In this document: one piece after another, positions 51,743-60,865 of the stretch
Layout: every line of letters begins with the position of its first letter
How positions within the stretch are numbered: the stretch's first letter is position 1
Source of the DNA: Erysipelotrichales bacterium
GTDB taxonomy: Bacteria; Bacillota_I; Bacilli_A; RFN20; CAG-826
Reading direction: 5' to 3'
Length of the DNA: 62,810 bases
Assembly (NCBI GenBank): GCA_022508535.1
Contig: JAFLUZ010000010.1
Coordinates: 1-62,810, forward strand
The notes under the pieces: model-generated
Seen by the model: only the letters and a program-made list of their open reading frames with translations
What the model was told of the DNA's origin: nothing
Database searches by the model: none
Program-made: the position numbers and the translations under genes

Positions 51743-54604
51743 ATGAAAAATAACAACATAGTTGTTAAAGGTGCAAGAGAAAATAACCTTAAAGATATTA
51801 CAGTTACCATACCTAAAGATTCTTTGGTTGTGTTTACTGGACTATCCGGATCTGGTAAATCCACTCTTGCATTTGACACTATTTTTAATGAGGGGCAAAG
51901 AAGATACATTGAGTCTTTGAGTAGTTATGCTAGACAATTTTTAGGTAGCTTTGAAAAGCCTGATGTTGATTCAATTGAAGGACTATCACCTGCTATATCT
52001 ATTGATCAAAAAACAACTTCACATAATCCACGTTCTACAGTTGGTACTGTAACAGAAATATACGACTATTTACGTCTTTTATTTGCAAGAATTGGTGTTC
52101 CTTATTGCCCACATCATCATGAACCTATTGTGGCATTTACACCAAAAGAAATGATGGACATTATTTACACTTATCCACTTGGGACAAGAGTGCAAATTTT
52201 ATCACCAATCGTTAGAAATGAAAAAGGCACACACAAAGAAACTTTAGGAAAAATCAAGGCACAAGGTTTTGAACGTTTAAGAGTGAATAAAGAAATTGTG
52301 CGTATTGATGAAGTAAAAGATTTAGATAAAAATAAACGCCATGACATTGATATAATTATTGATCGAATTGTTCTTAAAGAAGAATCAAGAAGTAGAATAT
52401 ATGAAGCTTTAGATTTGGCTCTTGATTGGTCACATGGTTATGTAACTTTACTTTTAGATGGTGATGAAAAATTATTGTCCGAACATCATACATGTAAATA
52501 CTGTGGCTTTTCTGTTCCAAAATTAGAACCACGCTTATTCTCTTTTAATTCTCCAACTGGGTGTTGTCCAGATTGTCATGGTCTAGGAATTAAAAGGCAA
52601 GCAGCAGAAGATTTGCTTGTTCCTAATCAAGAATTATCTATCAATCAAGGTGCGATTGTATTTTATAAAAATATTGTCGGAACTAAAAATCTTGATTGGC
52701 AAGATTTTGCTATGCTTTGCAAACTATATAAAATACCATTAGATGTTCCTTTTAAAGATTTAACTGAAGAACAAAAGAAAATAGTGTTTGTAGGATCTCC
52801 TGTTGTGCATCAATACACATTAGTTTCTTCATCTGGAAATGTTAATCATCGAAATAATTATATTGAAGGGGTCGCTAAAAAAATTGAAAGATTATATCAA
52901 GAAACAAGTTCAGAAATGACACGTGAATGGTATGCAAGATTCTTGCGTGACTATGAATGTATGACGTGTCACGGAGCAAGACTCAGTGATGAAGTTTTAG
53001 CAGTCCGCATAAATGGCTTAAATATTTATGAAGTAACATTATTGTCTGTTGCGGAATTATTAGACTATATAAAAGACACTGAATCTAAGTTAAGTGCACG
53101 TGATAAAGAAATTGCAAAAATGATTTTAAAAGAAATCAAAAATCGCGCGGAATTTTTAGTTTCTGTTGGATTAGACTATCTAACTCTTGCCCGTATGTCT
53201 ATGACTTTATCAGGTGGAGAATCTCAACGTATAAGACTTGCTACACAAATTGGATCTAAATTATCTGGCGTGTTATACGTTTTAGATGAACCAAGTATTG
53301 GTTTACATCAAAGAGATAATGATCGCCTTATTTCTGCGCTTAAAGAAATGGTTGATTTAGGAAATACGTTAATTGTTGTAGAACATGATGAAGAAACAAT
53401 GCGCGCAGCGGATTTCCTTGTCGATATTGGACCAGGTGCAGGAGTTCATGGAGGAGAAGTGGTTGCCTCTGGCACTCTTGAAGATGTTATTAATACACCT
53501 AACTCAATTACAGGAAAATATTTAAGCGGAGAGATGTTTATACCTATTCCACCTGCAAGACTTAAAGGTAATGGTAAGTTTATTACAATAAAAGGCGCAA
53601 AAGAAAATAATCTAAAGAATTTGAATGTTAAAATACCACTAGGATGTATGGTTTTAGTAACAGGTGTATCAGGATCTGGAAAGTCTTCACTTGTTAATGA
53701 AGTATTGTGGAAAGCTACTTATAAGCATTTAAATAAAGATTCGATGCTTATGCCTGGAAAACATGATTACATAGATGGACTTGAAAATATTGATAAAGTC
53801 ATTAATGTTTCTCAAGAGCCTATTGGAAAAACACCAAGAAGTAATCCTGCTACATACACTAAGGTGTTTGATGATATTCGCGAATTATTTGCAGAAAGTG
53901 TTGAAGCCAAAGCCCGTGGTTTTGATAAAGGAAGATTCTCTTTTAATGTAGTTGGAGGAAGATGTGAAAATTGTGAAGGAGCAGGGGTCACTCGTATTAA
54001 TATGAACTTTTTACCTGATGTTTATGTAAAGTGTGAGCATTGTGGTGGTTTAAGATATAACGAAGAAACGCTTCTTTGTACATATAAAGGTAAAAATATT
54101 GCGGAAGTATTAGATATGACTATTGAAGATGCACTCAAATTCTTTGAAAATAGACCTAATATCAAGCGTAGATTACAAACTTTATATGATGTTGGTTTAG
54201 GATATGTAAAACTTGGTCAACCAGCAACAACTTTATCAGGAGGAGAAGCTCAACGTGTAAAGCTTGCTTTTGAATTACAACGTCGTTCAACAGGCAAAAC
54301 TTTGTATATTCTTGATGAGCCAACGACGGGATTACATACTGATGATGTAGCAAGATTAATTAAAGTTTTACAATCAATTGTGAATAATGGTGATTCAGTC
54401 ATTATCATTGAACACAACTTAGATGTTATTAAAGTTGCGGATTATATTATTGATTTAGGACCAGAAGGTGGAAATCGCGGTGGCACTGTTGTTGCAAAGG
54501 GAACACCTGAACAAGTTGCTGAAAATCCAGATTCTTATACAGGAAAATATTTAAAGCCTGTTTTAGAAAAAGAGAAAGAGCGTCTTAATAAATTAAAACG
54601 ATAG
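51743..54604 (+). CDS. uvrA: Excinuclease ABC subunit A
   Basis: UvrA recognises DNA damage for nucleotide excision repair. It is a full-length protein of 953 residues. The two ATPase cassettes show Walker A FTGLSGSGKST and TGVSGSGKSS, and ABC signatures LSGGESQRIRLA and LSGGEAQRVKLA. The zinc motifs are CKYCGF...CCPDCHG and CENCEGAG...CEHCGG. GAGGTG lies 7 bp before ATG 51743. In Bacillus uvrA is followed by hprK and lgt; here lgt follows directly and hprK is missing. uvrB is not in the window. Confidence 0.98.
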   Translation: MKNNNIVVKGARENNLKDITVTIPKDSLVVFTGLSGSGKSTLAFDTIFNEGQRRYIESLSSYARQFLGSFEKPDVDSIEGLSPAISIDQKTTSHNPRSTVGTVTEIYDYLRLLFARIGVPYCPHHHEPIVAFTPKEMMDIIYTYPLGTRVQILSPIVRNEKGTHKETLGKIKAQGFERLRVNKEIVRIDEVKDLDKNKRHDIDIIIDRIVLKEESRSRIYEALDLALDWSHGYVTLLLDGDEKLLSEHHTCKYCGFSVPKLEPRLFSFNSPTGCCPDCHGLGIKRQAAEDLLVPNQELSINQGAIVFYKNIVGTKNLDWQDFAMLCKLYKIPLDVPFKDLTEEQKKIVFVGSPVVHQYTLVSSSGNVNHRNNYIEGVAKKIERLYQETSSEMTREWYARFLRDYECMTCHGARLSDEVLAVRINGLNIYEVTLLSVAELLDYIKDTESKLSARDKEIAKMILKEIKNRAEFLVSVGLDYLTLARMSMTLSGGESQRIRLATQIGSKLSGVLYVLDEPSIGLHQRDNDRLISALKEMVDLGNTLIVVEHDEETMRAADFLVDIGPGAGVHGGEVVASGTLEDVINTPNSITGKYLSGEMFIPIPPARLKGNGKFITIKGAKENNLKNLNVKIPLGCMVLVTGVSGSGKSSLVNEVLWKATYKHLNKDSMLMPGKHDYIDGLENIDKVINVSQEPIGKTPRSNPATYTKVFDDIRELFAESVEAKARGFDKGRFSFNVVGGRCENCEGAGVTRINMNFLPDVYVKCEHCGGLRYNEETLLCTYKGKNIAEVLDMTIEDALKFFENRPNIKRRLQTLYDVGLGYVKLGQPATTLSGGEAQRVKLAFELQRRSTGKTLYILDEPTTGLHTDDVARLIKVLQSIVNNGDSVIIIEHNLDVIKVADYIIDLGPEGGNRGGTVVAKGTPEQVAENPDSYTGKYLKPVLEKEKERLNKLKR

Positions 54605-54656
54605 TTTGTAATTGTATTTAATAAGTGTTAATCTATAGATTAATGGAGGATAATTT

Positions 54657-55952
54657 ATGAAAACAATAGGTTCTTTATTACTTTTGGTTTCAATTGCAGG
54701 ATTTCTAACCCTCTTTACTTACAAAAGAAAAGGAAAACTCCCACAATTAACTAATAAACATATGTTCTTATCAGCGGGAGGATTAGCTGTAGTAAGCTTT
54801 GTCTCTCTTATATTACTTGCATTTGGTATTGGAAAGGCTAATGACCTCTCACTAGATGCACTAGGAATTGTAGGTGTATGTTTGACTGCTTTAGCGTTTG
54901 TATTAGTTTTTTATTATTTTGTCACTGCTGGATGGTATCGTAGATATGTGTTATCTAAAGAAGAGAATACTGAGAAAAAACAAAAAATCCTATATGCTAC
55001 GGGAATTATAGGAGTTGTATTATTCTTTGTATTTGCATCGCTTTATTTAGAGGCTATTACTCCAGTTCTAAAATTCCCATTAAATAAACTCATTATTGAT
55101 TTTGGAAATGGTCGAGGAGTTACTTATTATGCGGTTGTTATTATCGTTGGGGCGTTAACAACTTATTTGATTTCTGATTATTATGTTGCAAAAGCTGGTT
55201 ATGGTCATGGAAAATTAGAAACATGCTTATATCTTGCTTTCCCAGCTGGAATTATAGGCGGACGTATATGGTATGTAATTGCCGAGTGGGAAAGAGATTT
55301 TGCTCCGTTTTTCCAACAAGACCCTACTAAAATCTTCCGTATTTGGGAAGGTGGGCTTGCTATCCAAGGCGGAGTTTTACTTGGAGCTGCAGTTGGCATT
55401 GGTTACATGATGTGGAAACACAAAGATATTCCTATTTTATTTTTAATTGACACTGTTGTTCCTGCAATATTACTTGCACAAGCAATTGGTCGTTGGGGCA
55501 ACTTCACAAATAAAGAAGTATATGGTCAAGCAGTATTAGCTAGCCAATTCCCATGGTCAATTTTGCCTACATGGATAAAAAACCAAATGATGGTTGATGG
55601 GGATCCAACTAAAATCTATGTTCCGTTATTCTTAGTTGAAGGCATTTGTAATGTTATAGGTTATTATTTAATTTCCTTTGGTGCTGGAAAACTTTTAAAG
55701 GAATATTTAGTTCCAGGCGATCAAGGAATGCTATATTTAGTAGTCTATGGAATTATTAGAGTTGTCTTAGAACCATTAAGAGACCCTGCATATCAAATGG
55801 GTGTTAATGACACTACTGGTGCGGGAATGAGTAACTCAAGTATTATGGCAATTGTCTTTATTGTAGGTGGTATCTTAGGTATTGTCGCATTACATGTCTT
55901 AGATTATCTAAAAAAGAAGAAAAACAATACGATTGATAATCAAGCTGCTTAG
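54657..55952 (+). CDS. lgt: Prolipoprotein diacylglyceryl transferase with an N-terminal membrane extension
   Basis: Lgt transfers diacylglycerol from phosphatidylglycerol to the lipobox cysteine of prolipoproteins; this window alone encodes seven clear clients. The signature QAIGRWGNFTNKEVYG and GIIGGRIWYVI are present in the C-terminal ~290 residues. Residues 1-135 hold three or four extra membrane spans not found in the usual 260-290-residue enzyme. In the GGLAIQGG motif Q237 takes the place of the His reported as essential in E. coli (His103). SD TGGAGG. The enzyme is probably active, given its clients, but the active-site variation is notable. Confidence 0.93.
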   Translation: MKTIGSLLLLVSIAGFLTLFTYKRKGKLPQLTNKHMFLSAGGLAVVSFVSLILLAFGIGKANDLSLDALGIVGVCLTALAFVLVFYYFVTAGWYRRYVLSKEENTEKKQKILYATGIIGVVLFFVFASLYLEAITPVLKFPLNKLIIDFGNGRGVTYYAVVIIVGALTTYLISDYYVAKAGYGHGKLETCLYLAFPAGIIGGRIWYVIAEWERDFAPFFQQDPTKIFRIWEGGLAIQGGVLLGAAVGIGYMMWKHKDIPILFLIDTVVPAILLAQAIGRWGNFTNKEVYGQAVLASQFPWSILPTWIKNQMMVDGDPTKIYVPLFLVEGICNVIGYYLISFGAGKLLKEYLVPGDQGMLYLVVYGIIRVVLEPLRDPAYQMGVNDTTGAGMSNSSIMAIVFIVGGILGIVALHVLDYLKKKKNNTIDNQAA

Positions 55953-55966
55953 CATATAAATCGGCT

Positions 55967-55996
55967 TTCCTACGTAATAATTATTAAAGGTAGGAA
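55967..55996 (+). promoter_or_regulatory. Hairpin overlapping the dipeptidase gene SD
   Basis: TTCCTAC (55967-55973) pairs with GTAGGAA (55990-55996), which contains the SD GGTAGGAAG six bases before the ATG. No T run follows. It could limit translation initiation. Confidence 0.45.
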
Positions 55997-56001
55997 GATA
56001 T

Positions 56002-56868
56002 ATGATTTTTGATACTCATACTGATGTTTTATTTGATATTATTAATAATCACCATAATTTAGACTATCATTTAAAAGAAATGTCTAATTATAAAGGCGCA
56101 GTATTAAATTATTATTTTAAAGGGAATGAATCGTATGATTCGTTCCTTTTTGTATTAAAAAAAATTAAAGAGTTTTATAGAAAAAATTTTAAAATACTAG
56201 AAAAACATAATTTTGTTTTAGGAGTAGAAGGATTAGGACCACTTAAAAAATTGAGTGATTTAGATTTGTTATTAGACTCTGGAATTAAAGTTGTCACTTT
56301 AACTTGGAATGATAAAAATTTACTTGCGACAGGTACATATACAAATAAAAAAAGAGGATTAACAGATTTTGGAAGATGTTTCTTAGATAAGCTAATTTCA
56401 ACGAATATAATACTTGATTTATCGCATCTAAATAATAAATCTTTTAAAGATATTATAAAGTACTATAAAGGAAATGTAATTGTGTCACATTCTAATGTAA
56501 AAACACTTTGCAATAATGAGAGAAATTTATCTGATTATCAATTATCACTAATTAAATCAAAAAATATTTTAGTTGGCGTAAATTCATATAAAAATTTTGT
56601 TGGACAAAAAAAGAATTTGGATAGTTTTATTAATGTTATTGATTATCTTTATGAAAAGGTAGGAATTAACCATATTTGTTTGGGTCTTGATTTTGATTAT
56701 TATTTACCCTCTACCATAAATTCTGATTCAATAGATGGCTTACAATATCCTAGAGATTTAATCAATTTAAAAAATAAATTATTGGAAAAAGGCTATTCCA
56801 TCGTGGATATTGAAAAACTGTTTTTTAAGAATGCAATTTTATACTTTAAAAGTACACTTATTTTGTGA
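56002..56868 (+). CDS. Membrane dipeptidase (peptidase M19) family protein
   Basis: A TIM-barrel zinc dipeptidase. The metal ligands appear in order: DTHTD (residues 4-8), GVEG (~75), LDLSHLN and IVSHSNV (two His), and LGLDFDYY near the end. M19 enzymes cleave dipeptides, including those with a D-residue at the C-terminal side, and could trim peptides imported from the secreted proteases. At 288 residues it is compact compared with the ~310-330 usual. It has no signal peptide, so it is cytoplasmic. It lies 49 bp after lgt and stops at TGA. Confidence 0.87.
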   Translation: MIFDTHTDVLFDIINNHHNLDYHLKEMSNYKGAVLNYYFKGNESYDSFLFVLKKIKEFYRKNFKILEKHNFVLGVEGLGPLKKLSDLDLLLDSGIKVVTLTWNDKNLLATGTYTNKKRGLTDFGRCFLDKLISTNIILDLSHLNNKSFKDIIKYYKGNVIVSHSNVKTLCNNERNLSDYQLSLIKSKNILVGVNSYKNFVGQKKNLDSFINVIDYLYEKVGINHICLGLDFDYYLPSTINSDSIDGLQYPRDLINLKNKLLEKGYSIVDIEKLFFKNAILYFKSTLIL

Positions 56869-56896
56869 TAAACTACTTCAAAAGGAGGCAAACTGA

Positions 56897-57859
56897 ATGA
56901 ACGAAAAACAATCTTTCACATCTCGAGTTAAAGAAGAAGTTGCCTCCCAATTATTTGAAGGTGTTAAACTAAGAGCGTTACTATCATCTTTTAGTAAAAT
57001 AAATGGAAAACTAGTTATTGAAAATAATGAGACCAAAATAGTATTACAAACTGAGAATGCTAAAATCGCTAAATTTATATTTTTAGCTTTCCAAACTCGT
57101 TATAACATATCTCCACGCTTTGCTTATCGAAGAAGCATGCATTTTAATAAAAAAATTGTTTATCATATTATCATTGAAAATAAAGTTGAAGAAATTTTAG
57201 AAGATTTAGAAATGCTTAGTTATGAAGGAAACACTAAATCTTTCGTAAGAAGTGAAGAAAGTTTGGCTGGTTTTGTGACAGGAGCGTTTTTGGCATCTGG
57301 CTCTGTAAATAACCCAGAAAGTTCAAATTATCATTTGGAGATTTCCACTAATGATGAAGATTTAACTAACTATATTATGAATGTTATTAAAAGGGTGCGC
57401 TTAGTAGAGTTTACACCTAAAATGATTAAAAGAAGAAACCAATATGTTGTCTATCTAAAAAAAGGAGAACAAATTGCAAATTTACTTGTATTAATATCAG
57501 CTTCTGAGTCGTGTCTAGAATTTGAAAACATTCGCGTTAATCGTGATTTTTATAATAATGATAATCGTTTACAAATATGTGCAGACGCAAATATGGCAAG
57601 AACTGCTGATGCGGCCAAAAAGCAAATTGAAGATATTAAACTAATTGATACTAAAATCGGAATAAAAAATATCCCAAATATTAAAATGAAAGAACTTATG
57701 AAATTGCGTTTAGATTATGATGGAGCGTCGATGTTAGAACTTTCTGAATTATTATCTGAAAAGTTAGAGAAAAACATTTCAAAATCAGCGATAAATCATT
57801 TGTTTAGAGCAATTAAAGAATTAGCAGATCGACTAAGGCATGGAGGTCAAAATGATTAA
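56897..57859 (+). CDS. whiA: DNA-binding protein WhiA
   Basis: WhiA combines a degenerate LAGLIDADG endonuclease-like domain (~residues 120-215; LAGFVTGAFLASGSVN, YHLEIST) with a C-terminal helix-turn-helix (LMKLRLDYDGASMLELSELL, SKSAINHLFRAI). It has 320 residues, normal length. In Actinobacteria it drives sporulation genes; in Bacillus it affects division and chromosome segregation. SD AAAGGAGG. The next gene starts within its last codons. Confidence 0.95.
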   Translation: MNEKQSFTSRVKEEVASQLFEGVKLRALLSSFSKINGKLVIENNETKIVLQTENAKIAKFIFLAFQTRYNISPRFAYRRSMHFNKKIVYHIIIENKVEEILEDLEMLSYEGNTKSFVRSEESLAGFVTGAFLASGSVNNPESSNYHLEISTNDEDLTNYIMNVIKRVRLVEFTPKMIKRRNQYVVYLKKGEQIANLLVLISASESCLEFENIRVNRDFYNNDNRLQICADANMARTADAAKKQIEDIKLIDTKIGIKNIPNIKMKELMKLRLDYDGASMLELSELLSEKLEKNISKSAINHLFRAIKELADRLRHGGQND

Positions 57860-58073
57860 ATTATCAACATATTCGCAATTAGGAAAAAGAATAGAATATC
57901 TACGAAAACAAAAAGGATGGTCGCAAGAAGACCTATCCTTAGAAAGTAATGTTAATAAAAATTATATATGTGATTTAGAAAATGGAAGAAGAAATCCTAG
58001 TTTAATGATTTTAGTTCGTATATCACGTGCTTTAAAGATTTCTTTACAAACTCTATTTCAAGGAATTGAGTAA
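57852..58073 (+). CDS. XRE-family helix-turn-helix regulator
   Basis: A 73-residue protein that is almost entirely an XRE/Cro-type HTH (QLGKRIEYLRKQKGWSQEDLSLES..., KNYICDLENGRRNPSL). It starts at ATG 57852, inside the last 8 bases of whiA, with GGAGG 57841-57845 as SD; an in-frame ATG at 57840 would include the SD. Its 3' end overlaps convergent clpP by 21 bp. Small XRE proteins of this type are often housekeeping repressors; the target is unknown. Confidence 0.88.
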   Translation: MIKLSTYSQLGKRIEYLRKQKGWSQEDLSLESNVNKNYICDLENGRRNPSLMILVRISRALKISLQTLFQGIE

Positions 58074-58643
58074 TAATACTTCGTCTATTAGACCGTATTC
58101 TTTAGCTTCCAAACTAGACATAAAATAATCGCGATCGGTATCCTTTGCGATTTTTTTTACGTCTTGATTTGTGTGCTTAGCTAAAAGGGTATTCAATTTA
58201 TCTTTAAGATACAAATATCTTTTAGTCATTATCTCAATATCACTAACTTGACCTTGTGAACCACCTAGTGGTTGGTGAATCATTATTTCAGCATTTTCTA
58301 AGGCATAGCGTTTTCCTTTGTCGCCAGCCGAAAGAAGAAATGCTCCCATTGATGCACATAAGCCTATACCGATTGTTACAATGGGTGCTTCAACTTTTTT
58401 CATAATATCGTAAATTGCTAAACCTGCATATATTGATCCACCAGGTGAATTGATATAAATGGTTATAGGTTCTGTTTGACTTGTGGCATTTAGATAAATA
58501 ATTTCAGAGACAATTAATGAAGATAATTGATCGGTTATTTCATCGTTAAGTAAAATAATTCTTTTTTCTAGAAGTAAAGAGAAAATATCTTTACTTTCTT
58601 TTCCATGATAGTTTGTTGTTGTAATTGTTGGGATAATTGGCAT
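58053..58643 (-). CDS. clpP: ATP-dependent Clp protease proteolytic subunit
   Basis: The serine protease ring partner of ClpX or ClpC. The 196 residues carry the catalytic triad S98 (GLCASMGAF), H123 (MIHQPLGG) and D172 (DRDYFMS), with INSPGGSIYAG earlier. I choose the ATG at 58643, which follows GAGGTG, over an in-frame GTG three codons upstream. The gene is on the minus strand, divergent from pgk and overlapping the small HTH gene at its 3' end. No CtsR-type heptad repeats are evident upstream. Confidence 0.97.
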   Translation of the reverse strand: MPIIPTITTTNYHGKESKDIFSLLLEKRIILLNDEITDQLSSLIVSEIIYLNATSQTEPITIYINSPGGSIYAGLAIYDIMKKVEAPIVTIGIGLCASMGAFLLSAGDKGKRYALENAEIMIHQPLGGSQGQVSDIEIMTKRYLYLKDKLNTLLAKHTNQDVKKIAKDTDRDYFMSSLEAKEYGLIDEVLLLNSLK

Positions 58644-58703
58644 AATTTGCACCTCATTAAAATGATAGACAAAAATTAATTATTTATTCATAAATAATAA
58701 GTT

Positions 58704-58718
58704 TTGAAACGCTTTCAA
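58704..58718. promoter_or_regulatory. cre-like inverted repeat between clpP and pgk
   Basis: TTGAAA-CGC-TTTCAA is a perfect 15-bp inverted repeat that resembles the catabolite response element of CcpA and other LacI-family operators, but it is one base off the canonical 14-bp spacing. It lies about 44 bp upstream of the likely pgk -10 box (TATAAT 58762-58767). Confidence 0.5.
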
Positions 58719-58814
58719 TTAAATATAATCATAATTGTTTATTTTTTAGTTCGTTTTGTATTATAATATTTACGCATTAGTGCAAAGCACTATTAGATAA
58801 AAGGAGATAAATTT

Positions 58815-60014
58815 ATGAAGACAGTAAAAGATTTACAAGTCGCTGGTAAACGCGTATTAGTACGTTGCGATTTTAACGTGCCTCTAAAGGATGGAGCAAT
58901 TCGTGATGACAATAGAATTGTTCAAGCTTTACCAACAATTAAAGAACTAATTTCTAAGGGCGCAAAAGTTATTTTGATGAGCCACTTAGGAAAAGTAGAT
59001 CACAAAGATCCAGTTAAACTAGCAGAAGGATTAAAGAAAAATACTTTAGCACCTGTTGCTGTTCGTTTGGGCGAATTATTAGGTAAAGAAGTTGTTTTCT
59101 CTGAGGAAACAAGAGGAGAAAAATTATCTGCATTAGTTAATAATATGAAAGATGGAGATGTCTTACTTGTTCAAAATACACGTTTTGAAAAAGGTGAAAC
59201 AAAAAATGATCCAGAATTATCACGTGCATGGGCTGATTTAGCAGATGCATTTGTTATGGATGCTTTCGGTTCTGCTCATAGAGCACACGCATCTACATAT
59301 GGTGTTCCTGAACTTTTAAAAGCTGAAGGAAAAGAAGTTGCAGTTGGTTACTTAGTTGAAAAAGAAGTAGTTAACTTATCAAAAGTAGTTGATTGCAAAG
59401 AAAGACCATACTTAGCAATCTTAGGTGGATTTAAAGTATCTGATAAAATTAAAGTTATTAACTCATTATTAAAGAAATGCGACAAGATTATCATTGGTGG
59501 CGCAATGGCATATACTTTCATTAAGGCACTCGGTGGAAATGTTGGTACATCACCTGTTGAAATGGATCAATTAGACTACGCTCGTGAAATGTATGCTTCT
59601 GGTAAAATCTTACTTCCAGTAGATACTGTTTGTGCAAATGACTTCGATAATCCAACAGAAGTTAAAGTTGTTGAATCTAAAGATATTCCTGAGGGATTTG
59701 AAGGATTAGATATCGGACCAAAAACTAGAGAAATGTATATGGCTGAAATTACTAAAGCAAAGACAATTTTCTGGAATGGACCTATGGGAGTTTTTGAAAA
59801 AGATGCTTATCAAGCAGGTACAGTTGCTGTATGTAAAGCATGTGCTGAATTAAAAGGCAAAGCTTTCACTGTCATTGGTGGAGGAGACTCTGCAGCAGCA
59901 TGTAAACAATTCGGTTACAATGAAGAATTCTCACATGTTTCAACTGGTGGTGGAGCTTCCCTTGAAATGATTGAAAATGATGGACACCTTCCTGGTATTG
60001 ATGTAATTGGGTAA
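58815..60014 (+). CDS. pgk: Phosphoglycerate kinase
   Basis: Glycolytic ATP-forming enzyme, 399 residues. The substrate-binding segments VLVRCDFNVPL, SHLGK and GSAHRAHAST and the nucleotide site NGPMGVFE and GGGDSAA are all present. SD AAAGGAG. A small TAGTGC-AAA-GCACTA hairpin (58778-58792) lies in the leader. gapA, which usually precedes pgk in Firmicutes, is absent here; tpiA follows after 5 bp. Confidence 0.98.
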   Translation: MKTVKDLQVAGKRVLVRCDFNVPLKDGAIRDDNRIVQALPTIKELISKGAKVILMSHLGKVDHKDPVKLAEGLKKNTLAPVAVRLGELLGKEVVFSEETRGEKLSALVNNMKDGDVLLVQNTRFEKGETKNDPELSRAWADLADAFVMDAFGSAHRAHASTYGVPELLKAEGKEVAVGYLVEKEVVNLSKVVDCKERPYLAILGGFKVSDKIKVINSLLKKCDKIIIGGAMAYTFIKALGGNVGTSPVEMDQLDYAREMYASGKILLPVDTVCANDFDNPTEVKVVESKDIPEGFEGLDIGPKTREMYMAEITKAKTIFWNGPMGVFEKDAYQAGTVAVCKACAELKGKAFTVIGGGDSAAACKQFGYNEEFSHVSTGGGASLEMIENDGHLPGIDVIG

Positions 60015-60019
60015 TTATT

Positions 60020-60781
60020 ATGAAGACAAGAACTAAATTATTACTTGGCAACTGGAAGATGAATAAAACGCTTAGAGAAGCAAAAGCATTTGCAAGAGAA
60101 AGCGTTGAACTATCTGCTTTGGCTATGGCAAATAATGTTGAATTAGGTGTTGCTCCTACATTCCTTTGTTTAGAAGCTGTTAGAAAAACAAATCCTGATA
60201 TAATTGTTGCCGCACAAAATCTCCATTATGAACCCAAAGGAGCATATACAGGAGAAATTTCAATTCCGATGCTAAAAGAAATTGGCATTTCTTGGTCAAT
60301 TATTGGACACTCAGAAAGAAGACAATATAACGGAGAATCTTCTTTATCTTGTAATCGTAAAGTCTTAGCGATGATTGAAAACGATATGACTCCTGTTTAT
60401 TGTTGTGGAGAAACTCTTGAAGAGTATGAATCTGGTATTACTAAAGCCATTGTTCGTAATCAAATAAGAACAGGTTTATCTGGTGTAGCTAAAGATAAAG
60501 CTAGCAGAATCGTAGTTGCATATGAACCAATTTGGTCTATTGGAACAGGCGTTAATGCTTCAAAGGAAATCGCAGAAGAAGTTTGCGGCTTCATTCGTGA
60601 AGTTTTAGGCGAAATGTTTGGCACAACAGTTGCTAGTGAAATAAGAATTTTATATGGTGGATCTGTTAAACCAGATAATATCAAATCATATTTAAGCGCT
60701 AAAGATATTGATGGAGCGCTTGTTGGTGGAGCATCTTTAGATATTCAATCATTTAAAGCTCTACTTGAAAATATTCTTTAA
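60020..60781 (+). CDS. tpiA: Triosephosphate isomerase
   Basis: Interconverts dihydroxyacetone phosphate and glyceraldehyde 3-phosphate. The 253 residues show the catalytic Lys (LLGNWKMNK), the catalytic His (IIGHSERR), the catalytic Glu and flexible loop (AYEPIWSIGTG) and the phosphate loop (YGGSVKPDN). No SD is seen before the ATG, 5 bp after the pgk stop, so translation is probably coupled to pgk. Confidence 0.98.
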   Translation: MKTRTKLLLGNWKMNKTLREAKAFARESVELSALAMANNVELGVAPTFLCLEAVRKTNPDIIVAAQNLHYEPKGAYTGEISIPMLKEIGISWSIIGHSERRQYNGESSLSCNRKVLAMIENDMTPVYCCGETLEEYESGITKAIVRNQIRTGLSGVAKDKASRIVVAYEPIWSIGTGVNASKEIAEEVCGFIREVLGEMFGTTVASEIRILYGGSVKPDNIKSYLSAKDIDGALVGGASLDIQSFKALLENIL

Positions 60782-60792
60782 TATATAGTAGT

Positions 60793-60820
60793 AAAGATTA
60801 GTCGTAATGATTAATCTTTT
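60793..60820 (+). terminator. Rho-independent terminator
   Basis: AAAGATTA (60793-60800) pairs with TAATCTTT (60812-60819). The T tail is short, and the loop is 11 nt. Confidence 0.65.
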
Positions 60821-60865
60821 CTTATAAATGTGATATAATAATTAATATGAAGGAGGATTATATTT

